A stretch of DNA of 64,000 bases from Heloderma charlesbogerti (taxonomy: Eukaryota; Chordata; Lepidosauria; Squamata; Helodermatidae): contig JANEZZ010002693.1 of NCBI GenBank assembly GCA_026122225.1, positions 397,001 through 461,000 on the forward strand, in the 5' to 3' direction. The position numbers were made by a program, and so were the translations under genes. Numbering within the stretch: position 1 is the stretch's first letter; the number at the start of each line of letters is the position of its first letter. The notes below the pieces were generated by a model. The model saw only the letters and a program-made list of their open reading frames with translations, was not told the DNA's origin and made no database searches. This document shows positions 1-10,352 of the stretch, piece after piece.

Positions 1-420
1 GCCTGAAAATGGGGACACAGCAGGGAGTCACTAGAAAGGCAGAACTAAAAGCAAAAAGCATCAGCTCATCCTGTTTCTAGGAGCTGGAAATATCCATGGG
101 TAGCAAGTGTCAAAACGAACCAATGCATAGTGTGGTATGGGATGGGACAAGATAAGGAGGTTACAAAAGGGGTCATCTGGCTGGCATAATTGAGTGGGGA
201 GGCCCAGTTGGGCTTGACAGAGTACAAGACCCAGCAAGATGGATGAGATCAGGCGCTTCAGGATGTTGTTAGTATGGGGAGAGAAGCTGGTGGACTTGGG
301 GTCCCAAAATAATCTACTCGGGCACTGGCAGAGCAAGTAGGTTCACACATGTGAGATGCTTGAAGCTATTTGCTTAGATTGTTACATTCTACAGCTGCCA
401 TCCCCACCCACATACCCTCG
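1..420. other. Unannotated left edge
   Basis: No repeat, RNA gene or convincing exon was recognised. The 91-codon open frame here has no family resemblance that I can see and is treated as chance. Confidence 0.5.
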
Positions 421-515
421 AGATGTTTTAGATTTCAGTTCCCATGAGCCATAGCTTGCATGGGCAGGAATCCTGGGAGTTATAGTCCAAAACATCTGGA
501 GGGCACCAGGTTGCC
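421..515. repeat. hAT-like fold-back MITE (family 1), partial
   Basis: About 95 bp containing the diagnostic arm CCAAAACATCTGGAGGGCAC followed by CAGGTTGCC. The opposite arm is degenerate and the left end is missing. Related copies occur at 586, 5325, 9319, 20667, 22478, 37113 and 50897; the 22.5 and 37.1 kb copies have CAG...CTG ends and 8-bp target duplications, which is the basis of the hAT assignment. Confidence 0.7.
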
Positions 516-585
516 TAACGGGTGCTGTGGGGAGGAGGAGGGAGAACTCCATGCCAGGTCACCATGCCAGACAAGAAGCTTAGAG

Positions 586-722
586 CAGCCTTCCCCAATC
601 TGGTATCCTCCAGATGCTTTGGACTTCAACTCCCAGCAGCCCTAGCCTGTATAGCCAGTGGCCAGGAATCTTGGGAGTTGCAGACAAAACTTCTGGAGAG
701 GACACCAGGTTGAGAAAGGCTG
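586..722. repeat. hAT-like fold-back MITE (family 1)
   Basis: A 137-bp palindromic element beginning CAGCCTTCCCCAATCTGG and ending with the inverted counterpart CAGGTTGAGAAAGGCTG. Inner arms pair around AACTCCCAGCAGCCC and TTGGGAGTTGCAG. CAG/CTG termini fit hAT; no good 8-bp target duplication is visible at this copy. Confidence 0.75.
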
Positions 723-954
723 TACAATGTGCCAGCTATCTGTTGATAACACACTGTAGCCTAGATTGTGTGAATTAATAATGGGTAAATGGACCTGCCT
801 TTTGAATAAGTGGTTGGACTGGATGACCAGTGGTCTCTCTCCTCTTACGATTCTAAGAAAATCCCCAAGGTTGGCCCTGGTTCAAGGGCATACACAGATG
901 TTAGCCAAGCTCCAAACACCGCCATATTAAATGTGGCTGTAATGACTGGTTACA

Positions 955-1440
955 AGCGTCAAGTGCTATTTATTTATTTTAAAGCATTTATAACTCACCC
1001 TATATCATTAAGATCTCAGGGTGGCATACAGATAAAATAAATTTAAACAGTATAAAACAATAAATAATTTAAATAGCTAAAAACATATTAAACATGAAAC
1101 AAGCTAATACCAATTAAAATCTGAAATAGAACAGTAAAAAACAGCGTGCTATTTTAGGGAATGCATTTAGCCCTCAAAGACTTTGGTAAAAAGCTATGTT
1201 TTTACTTGGTGCCAAAATTAAACCAATGTCTGTGCCAATCGGGTCTGCAAGGGGAGGGCATTCCACAACCGGGGTGCCACAGCAGAGAAGGCCCTCTCCC
1301 ACGTCCCACCATAGATGTATGTCTCACACCAGTGGGACACAGAGGAGGACCCCTCCAACAGATCTCAGTCCTCGGGCAGGCATATATAAGGAGAGGCACT
1401 CCCTCAAATATTTATGAATCCCCTTGAAGGTCTGTATCCA
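955..1440 (-). repeat. Unclassified interspersed repeat, LINE-tail-like
   Basis: The first ~190 bp are A/T-rich with a run of AAAACA/AAATAA words and a TCAGGGTGGCATACA core, resembling the antisense 3' tail of the LINEs elsewhere in the window. The following ~290 bp (GGGCATTCCACAACC, AAGGCCCTCTCCCACG) has the look of a common sauropsid interspersed repeat. Family and orientation are inferred, and the boundary between the two parts is uncertain. Confidence 0.4.
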
Positions 1441-2276
1441 GACAAACAGGGGAAGGAGTAAAGGTGGAGTCATTTCAGCACCAGGTGAAGATCCTGTTTG
1501 CCCAGGCATTTCAGCATGTATTGTAAGTCACCTTGTTTATGGTTTTATCTGTTCGGCAAAATTGTACAGTTTTGTTTTAATTTCTGCTTCTGCTGTTTTA
1601 TTTGTCTATGTTTTTATACATTTCCTGCCTTTTTATTAAATGCTGTCCTGAGAGTTTTAACTGAAAGAGCACATAGAACATTTCAAAATAAAACAAATAA
1701 GCTGATATTTTATACTGTGATGACTGGTCATTTGAAAGTTGTGACATATATTAGATACCATGACAAGATCGCACTTCCTTGCTCAATCTACAGGTCAGTT
1801 GTGCGGGTTTCCTTGAAAATTCTGAATTAGCAAATTCCGATTCCCCACATTTATTTGACTTACTTTTTACTAAACAGGTCTGCCATGTTAATTATACATG
1901 CTGTATAAATATCCAGGGGGTGGGGGATTCTAAAAGTCAAAAGTAGTTGAACTGAAATATTTGATTAGGAACCATATTCAATAAAGTGCATTTAGTGTAG
2001 TTTTAATGTTACATTTAGACAAACTGAAAGCTTTACTTATAAATTATTTTTATTGAAATTCTTGTAAATAGACATGACAACTCGACAGCATACACTCCTG
2101 TAACATTTTATTTAGATTTTAAGCGGGGAATGGAAGGCACTCAAAAATGGTTTAATATGCCAGTGTTAGCATGCCTGAAGAATTGTACACATAAATATAT
2201 GTGCTTCCTAAGGGCAGTCACTTGAAAAAAGTTAATATTCTATCCATTTCAGTTGTCCAGTTTGAGTTGTATCATG
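1441..2276. other. AT-rich non-coding stretch
   Basis: No repeat or exon was recognised. A 110-codon plus-strand frame (1498-1830) is driven by T-rich sequence rich in Phe and Cys and is rejected as coding. Confidence 0.5.
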
Positions 2277-2672
2277 GGGAGAGCAATCCTATGGCCCCTA
2301 GACAGCATTTGGGAGGCCATAGGATAGTTCAGATTCCTGGATCCAAGGTCAGAATTCCTCCGACCTCGGACCCAGAAGTCGAAGCTCCCCTCCCCGCCGG
2401 CACAGAGAGAACTGTGCCAGCTATCTCTCCAAGCTCACAAAAGCAACCTTGAAGAGGACAGAAAGAGGGCAGTTCTGTGGGCGAGGAGGGGACCGGAGAA
2501 GCGGGGATATGACTTATTCCCAGCCCTTCCCAGCCTCCTTCCCTCCCCATCCACAGAGCCCTAGCTAGACGGGCAAAAACACCCATCTAGCAAAAATGCG
2601 GAGTGGGAGAAGCACAAAGATGAAGGTCACCTCCACGCTTCTCCCACTCTGCATAGGATGCCCATCAGCCTC
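2277..2672 (-). repeat. Large MITE with GGGnGCAATCC terminus (copy 1)
   Basis: The left edge reads GAGCAATCCTATGGCCCCTAGACAG, the reverse complement of the right edge of the element at 27717-28128, so this is a second copy in opposite orientation. The interior is GC-rich with a fold-back near 2590-2660 (AGTGGGAGAAGC paired with GCTTCTCCCACT). The right boundary is approximate. The 85-codon frame across it is an artefact of GC content. Confidence 0.55.
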
Positions 2673-4111
2673 AGAGTTCAAAGGGTAATGGGCATCTGGA
2701 TAGAATTTTGCCCTAAGTTACTAATTGGTTTTATGAACAATACATTCCTAAAAGTGGAAAATTTCCCCAGAAAAATATAGTGGTGGAAAGTTTTCCATTT
2801 TGAAAAATTTTCCATTCCATATCACTGCTACATGTTATCATTTTTCCAGGGTGCAGCAAATTCCAGTGTCATTAGCAGTATGCCAGAATGTTCCAATCTC
2901 CAGTCACCATGCAGATTTTTTTTAAACCAGTGAGTTTGTCTGAATTCATCTTAACCGGTATTCTAAGGGCCTCTTTATGCATAACATATTAAAGTCAGAC
3001 ACCTAAAAACATAAAAATATAGATGCAATAAAGTTGTTGCAAATGTGTGACTGAGCGGCAGGCTTGGCTTGCCTGCATGTACTGCCCTAACACAACTTCC
3101 TTTCTCAGGTTAAACAGGGGAGAAAGGAACCATTGGTTATCTAAACTCAAAGGATGAGTGCAATTTACTTCAAAGCAAGCATCTCTTGCGCCCACACAAT
3201 GAGTTGTAATGTGAAATTAACGGGGTGGAGGGTGGGAATAAGTATTTTCTTGGTTTTAAAAGTTACCCTATGGAATTTGCTCCAAGGAATCTCAATTCAG
3301 TAAGATGTCGGTTTCAACTACCTTTGCACTAAAGTACTGCAGTATTCCTGTTCCTTGAGAAGCCTCAAGGTTGGAGAACTGGATACAGAGTTACAGCACA
3401 TCTGCTTGTGAGGTGAACACAGCAGATGGATAGTGCGGCCTTGTTCACTTACTACAAGAGATGTATGGTGAGTTGAACTGACACCAAAAAAGTTACTGGG
3501 GGGAGGTGGGGCAGGGAGAGAGCTTAGATCAAGAAAGCCTAAAGATATGGTTACTCTAGAAAAAGGTATACTATCTCAAAAAGCATGTGGTGTAATAGAC
3601 AGAACATTGTACCTGGGTTTTAAAACCCTGCTTAGCCATAAAATTCAGGCACCATGACTGGGTTCACATATCATGATAAGCCATGGTGGTTTATAAGATG
3701 GAATGGCAATCTGGAATGGGAAAATAGCGCAGGGGGATAGGGTGGAGGAGAGAAAGGTTAACCACACTCTCTGAGTGCCATGGCCCTAGTCCAAATTGGG
3801 GACTCAAAAGACTGCATTTACCCCCACCCCATTTTTAACTGTAATGTCTGATCATGGATCTCCCACCACTGTGCCTAATTTGGCCTTCACTAGATGGCCA
3901 CGGGCAAGTTACCTTTCCTCCAAGATGTTCAAGGCAGCGCAGGTGTTTGGATGGGCTAACCCCAAACCATAATTTGATGCTACATGTGAAATGAGTCATC
4001 TTGCAGGACAGATGGCTTCTGAAACACAATGGTGACATAGAAATCCATTGAGGATACCTTTGACATCACAGTCCCATCTGGTCTTGCAACGTGGGATAAA
4101 ACCCAATGGCT
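2673..4111. other. Non-coding stretch, no recognised feature
   Basis: AT-rich sequence. A short segment at 3655-3695 (GACTGGGTTCACATATCATG) looks like a fragment of the GTTCACATG-type MITE found at 4303. No exon was recognised. Confidence 0.45.
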
Positions 4112-4232
4112 ACTAGTGCTGTTGATGCTTAAAACTTTTCATTATTTAAGTTGCTTGTTTTTATTTGTTTAATATTCTGGATATTTTTGTTTTATTATGA
4201 TGACCTAGTGTTATAAATAATAAAACTGAACT
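4112..4232 (+). repeat. L2-like LINE 3' tail fragment
   Basis: T-rich stretch (TTTGTTTAATATTCTGGATATTTTTG) ending in TTATAAATAATAAAACTGAACTG. It resembles the 3' tails at 17.1, 39.8, 44.2 and 47.5 kb. No coding part is retained. Confidence 0.35.
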
Positions 4233-4302
4233 GAAACTGAATTCTTTAGCAGGCAGGCCATTAAACTACATCAAAGCAGCTGATACTCTCAATCATGCTA
4301 TG

Positions 4303-4594
4303 ACCTGGTTCACACGTAAAGGCAACATTTCAGTTGCTTAACCTAGGAACTGCAATATTTAGCAGGAACGAGTGAGTGTACTGCCTCCTGCACGCTTGTC
4401 ATCTCCACTGAAACTCTGGGTTGTTTAGGGGTTAAGCAACCCAGAGTTGACCCAACAGCAAACCATGGGTTGTTAATTGAAAGCAGAAGCAACAAGCGTG
4501 TGGGAGGAAGTGCACTCGCTTGCTCGCTATTGCTCAGCCCCAACAACCCATGGTTTACGACATCCATGGATTGTCGTTACATGTGAACTGGGCT
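4303..4594. repeat. MITE with GTTCACATGTAA-type inverted ends
   Basis: Left end ACCTGGTTCACACGTAAAGG and right end GTTACATGTGAACTGGGC are inverted copies. The interior repeats the words CAACCCATGG and AACCATGGGTTGT, forming further short hairpins. Related fragments lie at 11519-11565, 18655-18887, 21430-21720 and 58313-58604. The superfamily is not determined. Confidence 0.6.
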
Positions 4595-5324
4595 TTTGAA
4601 TCCCTTATACACTTAATAGGAAAGAAGCGAACCTATTTAGGAAGATACATTTTTAGGGAAACCTAGTGTGGCTGAGGCACCAGATTCAAATTTACAATAA
4701 TACTATGTGTTCATAAATGTGTTCAACCAATTTTATCCATCTTTTGTATGCCTTTAGGAAGGCATTAAATAGTTCAGCAAGCTTTGCTACCTTCACACAA
4801 AGGATAACACAACAATAAGTTCTGTTTCTAAGACTAAGAGCAGCCTTAAATGTAAGGCAATTAGTTCCCAAGGGATGGAGTCTATCACGCCATCTGCATC
4901 TCATTCACAGACTTCACGTTTATGCTTGTAGAAAGCACTTTTCTTGTGACACCACAATGAGAGTGAAAATTGACAAAGCATACTGGGGGAAGGAGGGCTG
5001 AATCATTTGGGTTACAAGGCAGGGGGTGCTAATTTAAAAAAAACTAAATATGAAAACCTACTAAATATAAAACAGCAGAACACTGACAGATATGGAGGTT
5101 GGCTTAAAAACCAAACATGACTGACCAAAGTTGCCAAAGTGTAATAATAAAAAGGTCTTTTGCCCAAAGTTAAGATTTGGGCAAAGTATGTTAAGATTAG
5201 GAAGCAGAAATTGAATAGCCTGATGGCAAAGCTGTTCTAGCTGTCCAGACATCTTGATCTGCCACTCTTTTCAGGCTAAAAAGATATGCCGACCACTGCC
5301 TGACCAGCTGTGGTTCTCTCCAAA
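4595..5324. other. Non-coding stretch
   Basis: AT-rich, no repeat or exon recognised on either strand. Confidence 0.45.
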
Positions 5325-5462
5325 GCTGGGGTGGGGAATTTGTGACCCTTCATTTGGTTATGCCTACAACCCCACTCATCGCTCACCAGTGGCTATGCTG
5401 GCTAGGGCTGATGGCAGTTGCAGGCCAAAACATCTGGAGGGCCACAAGTTGCCCACTGTGCA
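5325..5462. repeat. hAT-like fold-back MITE (family 1)
   Basis: Left arm GGTGGGGAATTTGTGACCC and right arm CCAAAACATCTGGAGGGCC ACAAGTTGCCCAC. It belongs to the same sub-branch as the 22478 copy (GCAATTTGTGGCC / GGCCACAAGTTGC). The left arm is the more degraded. Confidence 0.65.
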
Positions 5463-6958
5463 AAGGCTGGCCGTAAACTGACGTTATACTGGACCACAAT
5501 GGTTTCCTCGGGAGCTGTTAAATATTTAGCACATTCAAAGGCTATGGCAGAACACCCCAATATATTCATGGACAAACATGAAAACTGGCAATATATTCTT
5601 AATTGAAAGATAACAGGAACTTGCTCTCGCTCGCTGTCTGTGTGTAGGGTGCTGTTGATTTTTAAAGGCTGATGTCAAGACCATGCAATGGTTGACAGTC
5701 ACAACACACAAAATTAAACATGTCATGGGGATATTGCTAAAAAGTGCAGGCCAATCATAAGTTTCTCCAGCACTTCCTGCCATGCTTTAACATATTAAAG
5801 CACATTCAGTTGTCCAAATGTATGAAACAGTATAAATAAATTAAACATGCATACGGAAAGGTATGATCACACTATGAATTTCTATACCCACCTCCATGTT
5901 CCTGGTGGGTAGCCACCTGCCTGGCAAGCAGTTCCATATGTTAGAGCTAGAGAGGGCAAATGGAAAACTTGCCCCAGGGATACCATTTTCAGTGGCACCC
6001 TTATGGTGAGCACAGCATGAACTCTGGTTTGAAGTCCTAGCCCTTGCATTCATTTATGACGGAATAAAGTTACCACAATCCAACTGACATTTTCTGTAGT
6101 GAACTCTTCTGAATTTATTTGGTTGAATTTCTAGAACTTGGATGAGTAACACGGTTAAAATCAGAATTTGGTAAAGCCCACAACTATAGTATCTTCAGTC
6201 TCCCACTGAGGATTATGGGACTGGTAGTCCCAGTCCCATCCGTGGTGGGAAAACAAGATCCACCGGGGCCTGTGGAGCATCCTCTGCTTCTTTTCCTTTC
6301 CCCTGCAAAGATACATCCTTGGGATAAAAGGGGATGGAACTGGCAGCCGAGGCACTCACTTGAGAATTTTGTAAGTATTTACTTGCAAACATTCAACTTG
6401 TCTATCTGTCTCAGAAATTAAAGGCATAGCAAAAGCAGCAAGTCATTAGGACCAACCTAAAAAGTGCCCTTTATGTATGGGCAGGATGGGGGAGTAAAGT
6501 AGGAAAGGACAGTGGGCAATTCTTCACATGTGATGATGTTAAAGCCTCCCTAGAACTCATAGCCTTCCTCTCTGGAAGAGTTGCTGCTTAATGATAGGAG
6601 GACGAGGAGGAACTGAGAGGGAGAACAGGCAATCTGCACATGCTCAAGAGTACAGAACGTGAATCAATTATTTAGACAAATTTTAAACCTCTTAAGACAG
6701 AGAATTCAAATTATTTTTAGGGGTCCAACCTTTAGCCAATCGATCAAATTGATTTAAAACATTTTGACTGACCAACAAGAGCACCCGATTAATTAGGCAC
6801 CAAATTACATTGTACTTGTTTTCCATCCTGTATGAGAGAGCGAAGAGGGAGAATGCCTGTTTTAAGATGGTGTCTATGGTAACATGCATGCATCATACCA
6901 AAGCAAAGGAAATACACAATGAACTGACTAAGCTTTTGTTAAGCAGGTGAGAGCCCTA
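5463..6958. other. Non-coding stretch with possible repeat at 6690-6890
   Basis: Mostly unique-looking. At 6690-6890 a minus-strand frame of 65 codons follows a pyrimidine-rich CTCTCTCATACAG, which could pass for a splice acceptor, but the sequence (AATCGATCAAATTGAT, CCCGATTAATTAGG) looks like a degraded repeat and no family is recognised. Confidence 0.35.
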
Positions 6959-7048
6959 TGGTGCAATCCTATGCATTCCTATTCAAAAGTAAGTACCACC
7001 AAATTCAATGGGGCTTACTCCTAGTATGCAAGTATAGGATTGCAGCCT
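6959..7048. repeat. Short fold-back MITE (GCAATCCTAT type)
   Basis: About 90 bp with inverted ends TGCAATCCTATGCA and ATAGGATTGCAGCC around an inner AAATTCAATGGGGCTTACTCC. The same layout recurs near 8272, 14612, 17696, 26378, 28866, 30322, 46705 and 62398, making this one of the commonest small elements in the window. Confidence 0.7.
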
Positions 7049-7479
7049 TAGTTGTTGTTTTGTTGTATGTGTTTTTAAGGAAACCCCTTAATTTTTGTCT
7101 TGCAGTTCTCAAACACATCAAGATTTCTGCAAACAGTTCTGACACTTAAGAACTTTAGCCGCCCTATACTATACTGCTGGGAGACCTATTAGAGCCAGAG
7201 GCTTAACTGAATACTAGGGGAAACAAGACTATCCTTTTCATAACGCCGGCTGAATTTCCAAATCCAAAAACAGCCAGACAACCAAACATGGGTCAATGTT
7301 TGAACAGAATAATGTTTAGATCATACTTAGCTCAGCAATGACCCATGGCAAATTATGTAACTGTGTCAATACTCCATCAGGAGTCAGGGCTATAAATTCT
7401 AACTCAGAAATGGGGTTGGGGGGGTGAGCGGGGGAGGGAATCAATTCCACCAGTTAATTTAGTTGCTAATTAGCAGAAT

Positions 7480-7496
7480 GAATGAATGAATGAATG
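7480..7496. repeat. GAAT microsatellite
   Basis: Four perfect GAAT/AATG units within ATGAATGAATGAATGAATGG. Confidence 0.9.
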
Positions 7497-7765
7497 GGAA
7501 GTTTAACATTATAGCACATTCCAGTTGCTGTTTGAAGTACGAATATTCCATTTTGTCCCGGATTCTAAAACTAAAGATAGAAAGAATACATTACAGTAAA
7601 CCAGGAAGATAGGCTCTTTTGTTGTGCCATGACAGAAAGAGAGACAGCAAACTAGTCATAAAGCGATATCTTGACCAGTTTAAGGCAGGAAACAAGCACA
7701 TGCAAAAGATTCTGGATGACTGGCGGTGCTGATAAGTTCCACGCTTTCAGTAGGAAGCAGGCATC

Positions 7766-8000
7766 ATGACCTACACAGTTGGGAACAGATGGCGGACTTG
7801 TGCCAGGAAGTTGCAGTGGAATGCAGCTTCTTTATGCCCTTCTGGCCATATGCAGACAGGTAAGTTTGTATCCAGTGGTGTCCTTCCACCCTATCAGTGG
7901 AACCAGGAAAGGGAGAGGTGTCCCCCCCGCCCCGTATGCCCTCAAAATTTGCTCTGGAGGGCTGGGAAACCCTCTGGAGCAGATTTTTGGAGAGAGTAGG
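7766..8000. repeat. Possible fold-back repeat (AAATCTGCTCC hairpin)
   Basis: A stem near 7938-7992 pairs AAAATTTGCTCTGGAGGG with CCCTCTGGAGCAGATTTTT. A comparable stem with AAATCTGCTCC / AGCAGATTTGG occurs at 36434-36486 in a similarly organised block, suggesting two copies of one element. A canonical CAG|GTAAGT splice donor at 7858-7866 lies inside and is probably fortuitous. Confidence 0.35.
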
Positions 8001-8271
8001 AGAAAATCCCATTGGTTTGTTTTACTTAACCATACTCAAACACTACATTAAAATACCTAAGTTATGGTTAATGATTGGCTACAAACCGGGATACAAGACG
8101 GTGATTTGACCAAGCCATGGTTAAGGGAGTTTCTCTGCCTCTCCAGCCTCTTTGTTTGACAAGCTGACAGGATTAGTACCTCCTCCAGCATAAATGCCTT
8201 CTAGGGAGCAGGTTAGCTCAGTGAGGAAAACCATGGTTGCACTGTATGTTTGGGATCCTAACCAGGATTAA

Positions 8272-8352
8272 GGCCGCAGTCCTATACACATTTACCTGTA
8301 AGTCTTATTGAACTCAGTGGGCCTTACACCGAAGTGGACATGTATAGAACAG
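8272..8352. repeat. Short fold-back MITE (GCAATCCTAT type)
   Basis: GGCCGCAGTCCTATACACATTTACC then AACTCAGTGGGCCTTAC and GACATGTATAGAAC. It is a diverged copy of the 6959 element. Confidence 0.55.
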
Positions 8353-9318
8353 TACACATGTACTGTAGGGCAACAAACCATGGTTGAAGCTAACCATAGT
8401 TAAGTATTATGTCTGCACCAGATGTCTGTTTGTAAATGAACAATTTTTTTTCTAGTATCAACAAAGCAATAATTCTGTATACTAGCTTACCACAAGAAAT
8501 TAAGATTCTCTTGATTCAAGGGTGGTGCAAAAGTTTTAAGATTAAAATGCCATTACTTCGTGCAAGTTTGCTCTATTGCTATTTTTGAGTGTCTTGAGAT
8601 GTGGTCCTACAGTGATGTTTCTCCCAGAGATCTGTAGTTCTGGTAACTGCAAATGTTCAATGGAGCTGTATCTTAGGGCCAAACGTGATGTGACAGCAGC
8701 TGCCATATTTGCTAAATGATAGACTATCCCATTCATGTGTAATGTGGGGATGGGGACTGTGATTTTAACATCAAAGGGGGCATGCGGGTGAAGGGAGCTG
8801 AACTTTCCCCTTCCCTGCAGACTACAGCTCAGCCTCCTTTTTCTCCAAGCCTGAACCCAATACCAGAAATAAGCTGGGCTGGGCGACAGGCACCTGGAGC
8901 TAAGAAAGTGGAAAGGTTTCGCTTCCCTCCACCCATATCTCTTTTAAACATTTAGAATTAGATCCCACCCCTGCCTTATACATGACTGGGGCAGACATAC
9001 AATTAAATAAATATGGCTGCCTCCGTCTGGTCTAATCTGAGCCGTGATACACATTTTTGCATTTTTTCAAGTAGAGTAGCGTAGCTATATTCAGCAAGGA
9101 TCACAAAAGGGGAAATATTGCTACAACCAGAGAAATAGCTGCAACTCAACTGCACAGGTCTGACCTGGTGTTAATAATTAGCTTGACCGGCTGACTGATG
9201 AAGGAACAAGTCAAATCTTTGGGCTTTATGTAATCTCTTTTGGAACTCAGCACAGCATCCGGGCATAATCGGAACACAGCAATCAGCACTGAATGTAACA
9301 GCATGTCCTAACAGATTA
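8353..9318. other. Non-coding stretch
   Basis: No repeat recognised with confidence. A minus-strand 64-codon frame at 8542-8736 and a donor-like CTTAC at 8486 were examined; neither gives a recognisable protein. Confidence 0.4.
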
Positions 9319-9430
9319 CAGCCTTCCCCAATCCAGTGCCCTCCCATCATCCCTGAAGACTGGCCATGCTGGCTGGGGCAGATGGGAGTCAAAGTCCAAA
9401 AGATCTGGGGAGGCACTATGGTGGGGAAAA
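9319..9430. repeat. hAT-like fold-back MITE (family 1), internally deleted
   Basis: Starts CAGCCTTCCCCAATCC AGTGCCC and ends AGATCTGGGGAGGCAC. The part of the left arm carrying CAGATGTTTTGG is deleted, so the hairpin is asymmetric. Confidence 0.65.
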
Positions 9431-9524
9431 CTATACTAGAATGCTGCTGCCCCCATCTTGGTAGAGGCTGAGAGATGGGAACATATCCAGCCTATTCTGT
9501 GACAACTCTACTGTTTACTGATCA

Positions 9525-9640
9525 GTTTCTGGACCCAATTCAAGTTGCTGGGCTTCTTTCTTTCTTTTAAAGCTCTTTATGGTTTGGCACCAGCATGCCT
9601 CAGATATTTCCTTTTCCCATATGAGCCCAGTTACAATGGA
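9525..9640 (+). pseudogene. L2-clade LINE fragment, reverse transcriptase C-terminus
   Basis: A plus-strand frame contains FKALYGLAPACLRYFLFPYE. The FKALxGLAPxYL pattern is typical of the C-terminal part of L2/CR1-clade ORF2 proteins. Only ~30 codons are alignable by eye, and frameshifts flank it. It is a dead fragment. Confidence 0.6.
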
Positions 9641-10186
9641 AGCAACAATGAACATCAGGGGATAGCCAGCTTTATGTTCTGCTGGTGGGATTCAGCATGG
9701 CATGTGGCTGGCCACTGTAGGGGGAACTCGGTCTGATGCAGAAAACATTCAAATGCCATTGAGTCTGTTGCACTGCCTCCATACCCGACCCTCCTAACCA
9801 GCTGGTTCAGCATTATAATGGGGCTGACATCAGCAGAGAGCAGGAGGATCAAAGTGCATTATACTGGAGACATCTCAAGGAAAGGGTGGAGAACTTCAGG
9901 CTCATTCCCCATCTTAAGACCCTATATCAGTGGTGGGCAGAGGGTAGGTCTGGATCTGCTGGCAGACCTCTGGGTGATCTGCGGTAGATCTCCAAGGGTT
10001 TCTGGCTCCCAGCTGTTTGACATTAGCAGCAAAAAAAAAATCACTCCTGCCCACCACCATGCTGGCCACTCCAAATTATACTGCTGAAATGAAGAAAACT
10101 TGGGGTAACCAGGAGTGGATTTTTGTAGGGAAAGACTGTGAGATCCATTCAGTTCTGGCCCTCAAGGAACAGATATACACTTTGAA
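9641..10186. other. Non-coding stretch
   Basis: No recognised repeat or exon apart from short poly-A at 10031. Confidence 0.4.
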
Positions 10187-10352
10187 TTCTAGAGGGGTGG
10201 CTGTGTTAGTCTGTTGCAGCAAAAACAAAGATCCTTGTGGCCCCTTAAAAACTAACAAATTCATTCTGATGCAGTGGACAACATCCACAAAAACTTATGC
10301 CAGACTATGTTTGTCAATCCTTAAAGTGCCACAAGACTCTGTTGATTCTGAA
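10187..10352. repeat. Fold-back repeat (TTAGTCTGTTGCAG type)
   Basis: Begins with GGGGTGGCTGTGTTAGTCTG and GATCCTTGTGGCCCCTTAAA and continues into a diverged inverted copy (CTTAAAGTGCCACAAGACTC). Two arms therefore face each other around a short centre. The same element, split by a LINE, is at 34031-34080 plus 35104-35232. Confidence 0.6.

Noticed and set aside
6692..6889. Possible minus-strand exon after a CTCTCTCATACAG acceptor
   Set aside because: No donor or family match, and the sequence resembles degraded repeat.
7751..7866. Plus-strand exon-like segment with TTTCAG acceptor and CAG|GTAAGT donor
   Set aside because: It lies in a block that seems to recur at 36.4 kb, so it is probably repeat sequence; the peptide is not recognisable.
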